Source: Parabacteroides sp. TM07-1AC (GTDB lineage: Bacteria > Bacteroidota > Bacteroidia > Bacteroidales > Tannerellaceae). From it: 64,000 bases of DNA. The notes beneath the pieces were generated by a model. It had not been told where the DNA came from and did no database searches. It saw only the letters and a program-made list of their open reading frames with translations. A program made the translations under genes and the position numbers. The stretch covers positions 248,001 through 312,000 of the forward strand of contig NZ_QUKD01000001.1 of assembly GCF_003480915.1 (NCBI RefSeq), read 5' to 3'. Positions 52,960 through 62,287 of this stretch are shown piece by piece. Within the stretch, counting starts at the first letter, position 1. Every line of letters starts with the position of its first letter.

Positions 52960-54180
52960 ATGAAACGATTATTGTTAACAGTTGCATTATGTGTTGCAGC
53001 ATCTTCTGCCTCTTTCGCTCAAAAGAAAGCCGTTAAAGAAGCACAGGGTATTGCAAAAGGAGACAAGGCTGACTTTACTGAAGCAAGAGCCTTAATCAAA
53101 GGAGCCATGGAAAATCCTGAATCAAAGGATGATGCTCAAACATGGTATGTTGCAGGTTTTATCGAAGATCAGCAGTTTAGTGCAGAAAGAACAAAACAGA
53201 TTTTGGGACAGCAGCCGAACGAACCGGTTATGTATGATGCATTGATCGCTATCCTTCCTTATTTCAAGAAAGCTTACGAACTGGATCAATTACCTAATGA
53301 AAAAGGTAAAATCAAACCTAAATATACAAAAGACATCAAGAGTATCTTGAGTGCTGATCATGTATATTATTTCAACGGTGGTGCTTACTATTTCGATCAG
53401 AAAGATTATAAGAAAGCTTATGATTTCTTTAATCAGTATCTGGAAATCTCTGAATTACCCATGTTTGAAGGAACTCAGACTGCAGAGAAAGACTCTACTT
53501 TCATGACAGTTCAGTTCTATGCTGCTGTAGCTGCAACTCAGCTGGGTGATTCTCCTACAGCTATCAAAGCTTTGAGCCGTGCTAAAGACACAGATTTCAG
53601 ACAGAATGATGTTTATCAGTATCTGGCTTATGAATATCAACAGGCAGGTGATTCTGTAAATCACATAAAAACATTGGAAGAAGGTTTGGTAAAATTTCCG
53701 AATGAAGACTTTTATCTGATGAGTTTGATCGATACATATGTTCGTTCAGGTCAGAATGAAAAGGCTATCGAAAATCTGACAACAGCTATTGCTAAGAATC
53801 CGGAGAACGGACAGCTTTATCATGTGATGGGTATCGTTTATGAAACAGGTTTGAAAGATTATGCAAAGGCTGAAGAATTCTTCAAGAAAGCATTGGAAAT
53901 CAATCCGGAATCAGCTGAATCTTTGTCTAGCTTAGGTCGTGTATATTACAACCAGGGTGTAAACAAACAAGGTGAGGCTAATATGATCAATGATAGTAAG
54001 AAATATCAGGAAGAATTAGCTGTAGCTAAAGATCTTTTCAAAAAAGCTCTTCCTTATTTTCAGAAAGCTCACGAATTAAAACCTGATGAATCAGAATATA
54101 TGATTGCTTTAAGAGGTATCTATTATAATCTGAACATGGGTCCGGAACTGGAAGCTATCGAAGCTGAAATGAACAAATAA
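52960..54180 (+). CDS. Exported tetratricopeptide repeat protein
   Basis: 406 residues. Signal peptide MKRLLLTVALCVAASSASFAQ. TPR units from about residue 120 onward: YYFDQKDYKKAYDFFNQYLE, PTAIKALSRAKD, AIENLTTAIAKNPENGQLYHVMGIVYE, DYAKAEEFFKKALEINPESAESLSSLGRVYYNQG and FKKALPYFQKAHELKPDESEY. Probably periplasmic, acting as a scaffold; specific partner unknown. Follows gyrA on the same strand, 40 bases apart, and is closed by a terminator, so it is likely co-transcribed with gyrA. Confidence 0.85.
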   Translation: MKRLLLTVALCVAASSASFAQKKAVKEAQGIAKGDKADFTEARALIKGAMENPESKDDAQTWYVAGFIEDQQFSAERTKQILGQQPNEPVMYDALIAILPYFKKAYELDQLPNEKGKIKPKYTKDIKSILSADHVYYFNGGAYYFDQKDYKKAYDFFNQYLEISELPMFEGTQTAEKDSTFMTVQFYAAVAATQLGDSPTAIKALSRAKDTDFRQNDVYQYLAYEYQQAGDSVNHIKTLEEGLVKFPNEDFYLMSLIDTYVRSGQNEKAIENLTTAIAKNPENGQLYHVMGIVYETGLKDYAKAEEFFKKALEINPESAESLSSLGRVYYNQGVNKQGEANMINDSKKYQEELAVAKDLFKKALPYFQKAHELKPDESEYMIALRGIYYNLNMGPELEAIEAEMNK

Positions 54181-54197
54181 TAATCATTTTATTATAT

Positions 54198-54237
54198 AAA
54201 AAATAGCCGTCTCACAATCGAGACGGCTATTTTTTTG
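54198..54237 (+). terminator. Intrinsic terminator after the TPR gene
   Basis: AAATAGCCGTCT/AGACGGCTATTT stem with a T7 tail. Confidence 0.9.
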
Positions 54238-54701
54238 TCCGTGTATCTCCAGACTATCGTATTTTCCATGCGTTTCAAATTCAAGAAAATAGGCAAGAGA
54301 TAGAGATTTCAAATATTTCTATTAAACATAATGGTGATTATAAAAAGTAGTAGTGAAAGTATATTATATTGATAAAGTGTAAAACAACGAATTATACTAT
54401 ATAAAAAATCCGTATATAACTTCACAGTTACATACGGACCAAACAAATAACAAACTCTACTTATATGAAAAAACAAATACTACTAACATAATTATTACAG
54501 AATCTTTCTTCTAAGCTCTGTGTATCATTATAACAATGATAAGGTTTATTTAGTTCTGACTACTAACTAATTTTCTGTTATTTTTTCCTGCTTATTTCAA
54601 GCATATATACAGAACTATTTTCGTCAAAGAACTATATTTTATACGCTATTATAACAAAATGTCATTTATATATGTTTTGCTTCCGTATGCTAATAAAAGC
54701 T
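54238..54701. other. AT-rich intergenic region without a recognised gene
   Basis: A hairpin TCCGTAT/ATACGGA lies at about 54408-54437. The rest is AT-rich with short, unconvincing ORFs and no tRNA-like structure. Confidence 0.6.
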
Positions 54702-54747
54702 AAAAAGGCATATGTCGTATCAGGTAAGATACGACATATGCCTTTTT
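54702..54747. terminator. 20-bp perfect hairpin, terminator of the small peptide gene
   Basis: 54702-54721 is the exact reverse complement of 54728-54747; A5 and T5 at the outer ends allow use on either strand. It lies 20 bases past the stop of the minus-strand small gene. Confidence 0.85.
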
Positions 54748-54766
54748 GCGTTGTATTTGTTCGTTT

Positions 54767-54925
54767 TTAAATAAATGCGATATGCATATCCCTATACCTG
54801 TTAATCTGACAATTAACAAGGTTTTCCTTTGCTATCATCTCACAATCTTCTATATCCATGCCGTTTTCAGGAACACTCCAATACCACAACATAGGTACTT
54901 GATTTTCTCTTTTTGTTGTTTCCAT
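54767..54925 (-). CDS. Small hypothetical peptide, 52 residues
   Basis: METTKRENQVPMLWYWSVPE, then an acidic stretch (NGMDIEDCEMIAKENLVNC) and a basic-aromatic end (QINRYRDMHIAFI). AAAAAGGAGAAAA lies just before the ATG at 54925, a strong ribosome site, which is why this start is preferred to the Met nine codons upstream. It is followed by a perfect terminator, so it looks like a complete, translated, single-gene unit. No signal peptide, membrane span or known domain was seen; it has two Cys and three Trp-Tyr-Trp region aromatics. Function unknown. Confidence 0.5.
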   Translation of the reverse strand: METTKRENQVPMLWYWSVPENGMDIEDCEMIAKENLVNCQINRYRDMHIAFI

Positions 54926-55138
54926 TTTTCTCCTTTTTAAATTCAACTTCATACATAAGACAGAAAAAAAGAAAATACCCCTATCATCTTCCTTAATTAT
55001 TTAGAGATTTTCTTTAATCAAGAGCTACAATGTTTTTAATTGAGCTATTAATATATTTTATCAATCTTCTTTGCAGCATTTTCAAACTCTTATCCATCTT
55101 CTTTCATATAAACAATTAATAATTTAGTGATATAAGCT

Positions 55139-55885
55139 ATGAAGACGTTGAGATTATTTTTAATGGCCACAGGCGTTTTGTTTACTTCTCTGACTTTTCA
55201 GTCATGTTTAGATGATAATGATGACTATCATTATGGATATATGATTCCAAACGCACTAGTGACAGTGAAGCCGGTTAGTGATAATTCATTTTTCCTGCAA
55301 TTGGATGACACAACAACCTTGCTACCTGCAAATATAACCTCCTCTCCTTTTGGGAATAAGGAAGTTAGAGCATTAGTTAATTTCAGTGAAGTGAACGAAC
55401 CTAGCGAAGGTTATAGCAAAGCTGTTCATATCAATTGGATAGACAGTATATTAACTAAGCAAACTGCTCCGGATTTGGGAGTCGATAATGACTCTGTATA
55501 TGGAGCTGATCCTGTTGAAATGATTAAAGATTGGGTGACAATAGCAGAAGATGGTTATCTGACACTTTGTTTCAGAACATTATGGGGAGATCGTAATAAG
55601 GCTCATTTCGTAAATTTATTGGTAAACCAGGATCCTGCTAATCCTTATGAGGTAGAATTCCGCCACAATGCTTATGGAGATGTTTACGGTGCTGAAGGTG
55701 ATGGATTAGTCGCGTTCAAACTGGACAGTCTGCCTGACACACAAGGTAAAACCGTTAAACTGAAATTAAAATGGAAATCATTTAGCGGAGAAAAATCTGC
55801 AGAGTTCGATTATTGTACACGTAAGTCAACTCCTTCCAACAAGTCTGGAATTGGTGAAGAAAGAAGTGTTTTGAATCTGAAATAA
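55139..55885 (+). CDS. NigD-like lipoprotein
   Basis: 248 residues. Lipobox FQS-C23 followed by LDDNDD, an acidic surface-export-type stretch. The body is beta-rich with VRALVNFSEVNEPSEGYSKAVHINWIDSILTKQ and WVTIAEDGYLTLCFRTLWGD, elements I recognise from NigD-like proteins of Bacteroidales. NigD was named from a bacteriocin locus (Prevotella nigrescin); its mechanism is unknown and the family is widely spread without bacteriocin genes, as here. Stand-alone gene with a terminator after it. Confidence 0.75.
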   Translation: MKTLRLFLMATGVLFTSLTFQSCLDDNDDYHYGYMIPNALVTVKPVSDNSFFLQLDDTTTLLPANITSSPFGNKEVRALVNFSEVNEPSEGYSKAVHINWIDSILTKQTAPDLGVDNDSVYGADPVEMIKDWVTIAEDGYLTLCFRTLWGDRNKAHFVNLLVNQDPANPYEVEFRHNAYGDVYGAEGDGLVAFKLDSLPDTQGKTVKLKLKWKSFSGEKSAEFDYCTRKSTPSNKSGIGEERSVLNLK

Positions 55886-55906
55886 CTTTTTCTCACTATG
55901 GTATAG

Positions 55907-55938
55907 AAAAAAGGCATCTGCAATACGGATGCCTTTTT
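55907..55938. terminator. Terminator between convergent NigD-like and DUF5686 genes
   Basis: AAAAGGCATC/GATGCCTTTT stem with A-run and T-run at the outer ends. Confidence 0.85.
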
Positions 55939-55969
55939 CTTTTACGGAACTATTATGATTATGAAAGAT

Positions 55970-58525
55970 TCAGAACGACAGTCTCATTGTACAGCGAACT
56001 CCTTTTGTTTGAATACCTGGATGATCACGATAATTCAAACGCCATACATAATCAATACGAAGGAACTGAAAGATATTTTCAACACCTACACTAGCTTCCA
56101 TATAAGGAGTTTTGCCCAATGTATAAGAACCATAAGGGAAAAGATACAGTCCCTCCCTCCCTTTCGCAGGATTATTCTTATCTGTCAGATGTCCCCACAA
56201 ACCGCGAAAAGCAAAGACTTCTCTTGCTTTTAACTTCTTGATAAGGGGAAGACGGTTCAGGAGATTTCCATTCATATAATATGTTAAATCCCAGGATGCA
56301 TACTCATCATTGATGAATTCCATCGCATTCATATTCGTATAGGCTTCCGGCTGAATAGTATAGGATAGATTGGCATTCGGCAGGATCAATAACGGATATG
56401 GAACTTTGGTCCACACTTTTCCTGCTTTGGTTATAATATCGAGATAACCGAAAGCCGAGAACCATAAACGTTTCTGAACACCAATATCTGTACGATGATA
56501 ATCATAAGCTGAGCCTAGCAGGTCTTTTTTGGCCATCACATGGCTGAAATTAAAAATTAGAGCATCGTATGTAATTGGAATACGATTGTTGCGTGTCTGA
56601 TAAAACTTTTCATTTCTAGCATAACGAAACTTCAGTTCCAGTTCAGTCATATCGTAATGTCTAAGAGAGCTGATGGTTCCGTCTGTGTTGATACGATCGA
56701 AAACAGCATATTCTGTGGCATATTCACGACGGTTGCGTACAATTGTATTATATGACAGGCCATTGTAATGTTCATAAGAATAAGTCAACTCAGCTTGACG
56801 GAGATACGTAGCCCGTGTATCCTTTTGACGTCTTATTGACAAAAGGATGTTATCTTTACTTGTATACATATATTGTTGTCCTAATTTATTGATATCGTAC
56901 ATATATTCAAAACGGATTGAGTTCAATGGAAATTCTTTGCGGAACTCCTTACGATCATTGAATGAATATTCTACAAGAGCATTGTATTTCAGCTTCTTGT
57001 CTTTTGTTCCATATGCCATGTAACCATCGAAAAATAAATTTTTGTTGAATGCCGGTGTCGTTGTTCCTCCTACACGAAAACGGGCACCTTCAATAGAATT
57101 ACCACTGATTGTTGTATTCATTGGACCAAATTCGAATTTGCTTTTCATTGGGTCTTTATTTGTTGCGATATAGCCAGACACTAGTGTCGAAACAACTTTT
57201 TCTGTTACATAAAAAACTGGAACAGAACGAAGTTTCGCCATCAAATTTTTCACCGAGTTTGGATTTTTCTTAGCTGCTTCATCAGGTCGGTTGTCTGTCC
57301 AAAAATCTTCTGGCTGCTGATATGCTTCTTTCAAGGTTATAACAGGTGCACTTTCTTTAAAGATCCGGGCCTGTTCAGCATCAGGTTCCTCAAAGGATTG
57401 ATTGCTGTAAATATTCAACCGTCGTGCATACATTCCCTTAGTTTTCTCATTTAACTTAAAGTTCACACTGATATCGTCTTTTGTGATAATACGAGTACCA
57501 TCCGGTACACGTTCGAAAGCCTGCTCGATTGTCATTCTGGATACAAAATTCAGGTTGATGTCTTTAGGCACATTGAATATTGCTTTCTGAACAAAAAAGG
57601 TAGAATCAAGTGTCACGTAAAGATGACCGGTAAAACCAAATGTTTCTGAATTGAAGGGTACAAAACCCAGATCCACGCATTTTTGCCCGCTCACATCCAG
57701 TGTATCGAGTAAATAGTATTTATAATAGTTCGGTCCAATCGTAGAAAGCGGACTTACAAATCTCTGCAGAAATAAAGGTATATCATTTTTGAAAATATCG
57801 ACTTCCCGGAACACTTCATTCAGAAATTGCTGAATACCGTCGCGGGAAAAAACTTCATCTACTCCGGATGATTTGTTACCTTTCACAATAAATTTCTCTG
57901 ACTTCGGATTTTTGCGATAATAAACCGTTCCGACTTTTTCTTTTTCAGAAACAGGAAGAATAGTCGTACCTATATCCAACGTGTCAATAAAATCAATCAG
58001 AAAATCAAATTTTCCAGTCTTACCGTTCTTTTTAGGTTTTGGAGTATAATCATTCATTGCAAAGATCATTTTTTCATACTGGTCGTACCGGAAATAGTCA
58101 TGATTGCGAGGATTATTGCTTTCCCGCAAAGCAATCACCTGCTTCACAAATTCGACAGCCGGATTTTCTTTTTTACTGTATCTTTCCTTTTGGGGTTTGA
58201 TAACCACTTCATTCAATATAATTCCGTTCGGAGCCAATTGTATTTTTAAGTCATTTGTTTTTCCCAAAGCAATTTTCACCTCTTTCGGGTCATATCCCAG
58301 ATACGATACTTCCAGTATCCGAGCTGAAATTACAGTTGAGAATGAAAAATTCCCATCACCATCGGTAGCTGTTCCTATAGTCGTACCCTTGAATATGAGA
58401 GAGACATAAGGTAGTCCTTCTCCAGTAATTGAATCGATTACGATACCCTTTATTGTCGTATTCTGAGCATTTATTTCCCAGACGAAGAACAAGGATATCA
58501 GCAAAAAAACAATCTTTTTTCCCAT
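55970..58525 (-). CDS. DUF5686 outer-membrane protein with carboxypeptidase-like N-terminal domain
   Basis: 851 residues. Signal peptide (1-20), then a CarboxypepD_reg-like beta domain (~22-100: TTIKGIVIDSITGEGLPYVSLIFKGTTIGTATDGDGNFSF), then the DUF5686 region with ERYSKKENPAVEFVKQVIALRESNN. The C-terminal ~350 residues have alternating amphipathic strands ending YRDHPGIQTKGVRCTMRLSF with terminal Phe, as outer-membrane barrels have. The family is common in Bacteroidetes and uncharacterised. It has its own likely promoter (TACTTTTG, minus strand 58574-58581), so it is probably separate from the upstream biosynthetic operon. Confidence 0.8.
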   Translation of the reverse strand: MGKKIVFLLISLFFVWEINAQNTTIKGIVIDSITGEGLPYVSLIFKGTTIGTATDGDGNFSFSTVISARILEVSYLGYDPKEVKIALGKTNDLKIQLAPNGIILNEVVIKPQKERYSKKENPAVEFVKQVIALRESNNPRNHDYFRYDQYEKMIFAMNDYTPKPKKNGKTGKFDFLIDFIDTLDIGTTILPVSEKEKVGTVYYRKNPKSEKFIVKGNKSSGVDEVFSRDGIQQFLNEVFREVDIFKNDIPLFLQRFVSPLSTIGPNYYKYYLLDTLDVSGQKCVDLGFVPFNSETFGFTGHLYVTLDSTFFVQKAIFNVPKDINLNFVSRMTIEQAFERVPDGTRIITKDDISVNFKLNEKTKGMYARRLNIYSNQSFEEPDAEQARIFKESAPVITLKEAYQQPEDFWTDNRPDEAAKKNPNSVKNLMAKLRSVPVFYVTEKVVSTLVSGYIATNKDPMKSKFEFGPMNTTISGNSIEGARFRVGGTTTPAFNKNLFFDGYMAYGTKDKKLKYNALVEYSFNDRKEFRKEFPLNSIRFEYMYDINKLGQQYMYTSKDNILLSIRRQKDTRATYLRQAELTYSYEHYNGLSYNTIVRNRREYATEYAVFDRINTDGTISSLRHYDMTELELKFRYARNEKFYQTRNNRIPITYDALIFNFSHVMAKKDLLGSAYDYHRTDIGVQKRLWFSAFGYLDIITKAGKVWTKVPYPLLILPNANLSYTIQPEAYTNMNAMEFINDEYASWDLTYYMNGNLLNRLPLIKKLKAREVFAFRGLWGHLTDKNNPAKGREGLYLFPYGSYTLGKTPYMEASVGVENIFQFLRIDYVWRLNYRDHPGIQTKGVRCTMRLSF

Positions 58526-58573
58526 TACAACATCCTATCATCAATTTCTACTTTACCCCTAAACAAAACATTA

Positions 58574-58581
58574 CAAAAGTA
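58574..58581 (-). promoter_or_regulatory. -7 box of the DUF5686 gene promoter
   Basis: TACTTTTG on the minus strand fits TAnnTTTG; the -33 element is unclear. Confidence 0.45.
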
Positions 58582-58628
58582 CGACAGTCTCTTTTTTATC
58601 GAGTGTCCCGAAATACGCGTATAATATT

Positions 58629-59651
58629 CTATTGAGAACATAGTTCTTTGCAGAATTTTTCATGTTTGAAACGCATGTGATAATAGATCGCTGTCATTAT
58701 GACAATCTCAAAAAAGAAGTAAATCCATGGTAAATCAATCAAGCAAGTAATATATAATACGATGGCGCGAGTATTGAACGTAAGAATGTTAGTCCATTTC
58801 ATCATCGGTAGTGAAAGTGAGCGAAACTTGTCACGGAAAGATTGTGGAATATTCTCTGTTGTTCCATATTTTTCACGAAGCTTTTCCATCAACAATTGAA
58901 AGTTCGGAGTTCGTATTTCCTGATTTTTGGTATAACCTACATAGGTTTTTAGAAATACTTTCCAAAGTAAGTTTCCCTTCCAGGGTGTTTCATTGTATAT
59001 TTTTTGCTGCTGGATCGAGCTATCAAGTTCGCTACCTGACTCCCCTTTTAGGAAAAAGAGGTGGATCTGCCGATAATAGTCGGCAAGCCCACATTGACGG
59101 CTGTGGCAACCAAAACCGGAGTACAGCGCCAATACAAAGAGTATCAATGTAATGATCAGCGTATTCTGTTGATTGTTCTCAATACCCAAAAGGCTAAACT
59201 CAAGTTCGTGATGAATATAGAACCGATAGACGAGACCAAGATAGATAGGAATAAACCATACCTCACTGGCAGCTCCGTCGAGAATCCGTCCGAGTTGGGT
59301 TTTCTTTCCCGTCATACGGGCCAATTGCCCGTCTGCACTGTCGTAGAAGTTAGCCCAGGCCAATAATAATATGGCTATTACATTACACAATAATCCATTC
59401 ATTCCCTCTGTTCGGTAAGAACCTTGTGCAAAGAAGAAAGCAGATCCTGCACCGATGATCATTGAAAGAACTGTTACTGTATTTGGGTGAATATCCAGTC
59501 GTTTGAAGAAAAGTGCCCATTGATAACCTATGGGACGTGTCCAAACGGTATCGAGCCATTCTTCTGTATCATTGGACTTATAAGTGGATTTGACATTTTC
59601 TGTCATAAATTTATTCGATTTTGATTCATTATTTATTACAATATCATTCAT
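58629..59651 (-). CDS. CDP-alcohol phosphatidyltransferase family protein, altered motif
   Basis: 340 residues, several membrane spans. The CDP-alcohol transferase motif D-x2-DG-x2-AR-x8-G-x3-D-x3-D is visible as DSADGQLAR...G-RIL-D, but the fourth Asp, proposed to be the catalytic base, is Ser (DGAAS), followed by Glu. Family members join an alcohol to a CDP-activated lipid in the membrane. The Asp-to-Ser change may alter catalysis or be compensated by the next Glu. Three bases after the thioesterase stop, so it ends the biosynthetic operon. What polar head it adds, and whether the operon's acyl product is its substrate, cannot be told. Confidence 0.8.
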   Translation of the reverse strand: MNDIVINNESKSNKFMTENVKSTYKSNDTEEWLDTVWTRPIGYQWALFFKRLDIHPNTVTVLSMIIGAGSAFFFAQGSYRTEGMNGLLCNVIAILLLAWANFYDSADGQLARMTGKKTQLGRILDGAASEVWFIPIYLGLVYRFYIHHELEFSLLGIENNQQNTLIITLILFVLALYSGFGCHSRQCGLADYYRQIHLFFLKGESGSELDSSIQQQKIYNETPWKGNLLWKVFLKTYVGYTKNQEIRTPNFQLLMEKLREKYGTTENIPQSFRDKFRSLSLPMMKWTNILTFNTRAIVLYITCLIDLPWIYFFFEIVIMTAIYYHMRFKHEKFCKELCSQ

Positions 59652-59653
59652 AC

Positions 59654-60079
59654 CTACTTCAGGTATTTATCCTGCCATTTTTGATAATAATCAGGTTTGT
59701 CTACCATTAATTTCCCCTTAGGATCGATAAACAGCTGTACGGTACTTCCAACGGCACATAGTATATGGTCATGTTCACGATATATCTCATAACTGTAATC
59801 AAGCCGTGCTCCCGGCTTGTAGATATAAAGCGTATGCACGATGGCCGTTTCATTTATGGCAAGGGGCGCATAATATTTGATATGGATATCATAAATGGGC
59901 GCATAAATATTGGCATGTTGCATGTCTGCATAGCCTATACCTGGATAATGTCGTCCGAATGATTCACGTCCATCCTCAAAATAGGTAACATATGTCCCAT
60001 GCCAGACCCTTTTCATAGAGTCTATCTCGCTGAATTTCACCTGTACGCGACAAATATCTTTAAGTATAAAGTCCTCCAT
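59654..60079 (-). CDS. Acyl-CoA/ACP thioesterase, hot-dog (4HBT) type
   Basis: 141 residues. VQVKFSEIDSMKRVWHGTYVTYFEDGRESFGRHY is the 4-hydroxybenzoyl-CoA thioesterase block, with the Asp that usually acts in catalysis in SEIDSMKRVWH. It would release or hydrolyse the acyl chain, the job of ApeK in aryl-polyene clusters. Its start overlaps the end of the ketoreductase gene by 20 bases, a sign of coupled translation. Confidence 0.75.
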   Translation of the reverse strand: MEDFILKDICRVQVKFSEIDSMKRVWHGTYVTYFEDGRESFGRHYPGIGYADMQHANIYAPIYDIHIKYYAPLAINETAIVHTLYIYKPGARLDYSYEIYREHDHILCAVGSTVQLFIDPKGKLMVDKPDYYQKWQDKYLK

Positions 60080-60788
60080 TGATTGAAATTATATTGCCAG
60101 TAATGTAGCCGGCGTTTTTTGATGCTAAAAATCCTACAGCTTCAGCAACTTCTTCAGGAGTTCCAAAGCGATGAGCAGGAATCGTTTTTTTCAAGGTTTC
60201 CTCGTCGAGTCCCTCTACCATATCTGTCTTGATAAAACCTGGTGCAACAACATTGACTGTTACATTTTTACGTGCAACCTCCTGGGCCAGAGCTTTTGTA
60301 GCTGCAATAATTCCTCCCTTTGCCGCAGAGTAGTTAGTCTGTCCGGGCATTCCCTTGATACCGCTTACGCTTGCCATATTTATGATGCGACCGAATCTAT
60401 GAACTAGCATAGATTGTAGTAGCGGCTGTGTCACATTGTAGAAACCATTAAGTGTGATGTCGAGTACACAGCTCCAGTCCTCTTCTGGCATGAACGCCAT
60501 AACATTGTCACGACGTATGCCCGCATTATTCACCAGTACTTCGATATATTCTTCTGTATGGGCCATCTCCCAGGAGTCGAGAGCTTCACGGGTTTGCTGA
60601 AGGTTACTCACATCGAACTTGAGCATTTCACCATCCTGCCCTGCTTGTCGTACCAGTTCAAGTGTCTTTTCAGCTTCTGTTGCGTTGTTTACGTAATTAA
60701 TAATGATGTGATAGCCCATTTGGGCCAGTTTCACACAGACAGCACGACCAATCCCGCGACTGCCTCCGGTTACTAATGCATACTTCAT
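60060..60788 (-). CDS. 3-oxoacyl-ACP reductase (FabG type, SDR)
   Basis: 242 residues. The NAD(P) loop TGGSRGIGRAV, NNAGIRRDNVM, the catalytic Ser in MASVSGIKG and Y-x3-K in YSAAKGG, and PGFIKTDMVE are all in place. It reduces 3-oxoacyl-ACP to the 3-hydroxy form. A dedicated FabG within this operon fits the ketoreductase (ApeQ-like) step of polyene synthesis. Start at 60788 is chosen because the protein begins with the nucleotide-binding strand there; the longer reading runs into the oxidoreductase gene. The start lies 2 bases before the end of the next gene. Confidence 0.88.
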   Translation of the reverse strand: MKYALVTGGSRGIGRAVCVKLAQMGYHIIINYVNNATEAEKTLELVRQAGQDGEMLKFDVSNLQQTREALDSWEMAHTEEYIEVLVNNAGIRRDNVMAFMPEEDWSCVLDITLNGFYNVTQPLLQSMLVHRFGRIINMASVSGIKGMPGQTNYSAAKGGIIAATKALAQEVARKNVTVNVVAPGFIKTDMVEGLDEETLKKTIPAHRFGTPEEVAEAVGFLASKNAGYITGNIISINGGLYT

Positions 60789-60790
60789 TG

Positions 60791-62278
60791 TTATATTTCT
60801 TTTTGGTTCTTTACTATATTCCATATATGTTCTTTTCCCAGTATCTCCGCACAGGTAAAGAGTGTTGTCATTGTTACGCCATGCAGACCGTGCAGCATAA
60901 GATTCTGCCCTGTCAGGTACAAGTTTGAAATAGGTGTACGCGGTGAGAGCAAGGTTATCACCGGATCCCTGTAATCTTTACGTAGACCATAAGCAGATCC
61001 CTCCGGAGTTAGAGTGTAATCGCGGTAAGTGAGCGGTGTACTGGTATAGTAGCCGGTGATCATATCCCGGAGTCCGGGTATGAACTTTTCAGCAAGTGTG
61101 ATACATTCATCGGCAACACGTTTCTTCATTGCTTTATATTCATTTCCACGACATCCGACCTTTGTGTGATTCCACTGTTCACACTTATCCCAGGTCATCG
61201 GCGTGAGCAAATCCAACTGTTGTAGGTATTCACTGCCATCTTCCGGAATCCGGCTGCTTATCAGTATTCCATTGACCGGACCATCTTCAAGATAGAATGT
61301 CCATACATTAGGTTGTTTATAAACATATTGGTTCCAGTTGAAGTATTTAAGACTTTGGCCTTTGAGACAAAGCGATACGGTAAACATACCGAAAGTATTT
61401 TCCATACTAGCCAGGCGATTACGATAGATTTTTTTCATCCTATCGCTTTGTTTTACTAAATTACAAGTTGCTGCAGGATGAACATTACTGATGAAAATGC
61501 TCCCCTCGTAAGTTTCACCATTAGAACATATAGCATAGACGAGTTTTCCGTTTTTTTCCACTAACTCCTGTACCTCGGTATTACAAATGATCTTGCCGCC
61601 ATATTTACGGATATCATTAACCAATGAGTTTACGATCAGTGAACCATCGCCTTTCAATCGCCAGCTACTTTCGATGAAGCTACTGTTACCATGAGCGAAA
61701 GTAAACAACGGAAGTGATTCTTTTCGTAATTCCATTTTCAGAGAAGTGCCGCTGAGTATGTTTATAAGTAACGGATCATGAAATGTCTCTGTTAAATAGT
61801 GATAGGCACTTGTTTCAAAAAGATTGAAAAACTGTGATGGTTTACTGATTTGGGGGTTCAATGCATCAAACTGATGTTTTTCTGCCTGTTTCAGCATATT
61901 TACATATTTATTCAGACCATCCCGTTCGGTAGGAAAATCAGCAGCCAATGTCTTGGCAAACATATCATATCCTTCTGCAAAAGCAAAGGTACGCTCCCCT
62001 ATTGTCACCCGGTCAAAGTGAGGATCAAGGCGTTGCCAAGGAAGATGTAACAAGCCCAAATGTCTGAAAGCTAAATGGAGTGACTGGCCTTCGTCGAGTC
62101 CTCCTACATAATGGAACCCGGTGTCGAAAGCTATACCATGCCGTTTGTAGCTAAGAAGGCAGCCACCGGCTTGTGTTCCTCTCTCAAGCAAAAGGACGCT
62201 CATTCCGGCTTGTGAAAGAATGTGGGCACATTCCAATCCCCCCAATCCGCTGCCTATGATAATTACATCGTATTTCAT
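60791..62278 (-). CDS. FAD-dependent oxidoreductase, phytoene desaturase/carotenoid isomerase-like
   Basis: 495 residues. Rossmann FAD loop DVIIIGSGLGGLECAHILSQAGMSVLLLERG; then GGCLLSYKRHGIAFDTGFHYVGG; the C-terminal motif LTGQNLMLHGLHGVTMTTL is the FAD-binding end of the phytoene dehydrogenase-like family. Such enzymes desaturate, saturate or isomerise polyene chains. Its place between dehydratase and ketoreductase genes suggests it acts on the polyene made by the operon. Isoprenoid carotenoid genes are absent in the window, so I do not call it a carotenoid enzyme. Confidence 0.8.
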   Translation of the reverse strand: MKYDVIIIGSGLGGLECAHILSQAGMSVLLLERGTQAGGCLLSYKRHGIAFDTGFHYVGGLDEGQSLHLAFRHLGLLHLPWQRLDPHFDRVTIGERTFAFAEGYDMFAKTLAADFPTERDGLNKYVNMLKQAEKHQFDALNPQISKPSQFFNLFETSAYHYLTETFHDPLLINILSGTSLKMELRKESLPLFTFAHGNSSFIESSWRLKGDGSLIVNSLVNDIRKYGGKIICNTEVQELVEKNGKLVYAICSNGETYEGSIFISNVHPAATCNLVKQSDRMKKIYRNRLASMENTFGMFTVSLCLKGQSLKYFNWNQYVYKQPNVWTFYLEDGPVNGILISSRIPEDGSEYLQQLDLLTPMTWDKCEQWNHTKVGCRGNEYKAMKKRVADECITLAEKFIPGLRDMITGYYTSTPLTYRDYTLTPEGSAYGLRKDYRDPVITLLSPRTPISNLYLTGQNLMLHGLHGVTMTTLFTCAEILGKEHIWNIVKNQKEI

Positions 62279-62287
62279 TTCGTATTC

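Noticed and set aside
54238..54701. tRNA or other structured RNA gene in the long intergenic region
   Set aside because: No cloverleaf-like arms or CCA-adjacent features; only one short hairpin.
60791..62278. Carotenoid pathway enzyme
   Set aside because: Phytoene synthase and isoprenoid genes are not present; the neighbours are ACP-dependent chain-building enzymes, so a role on an acyl polyene is more likely.
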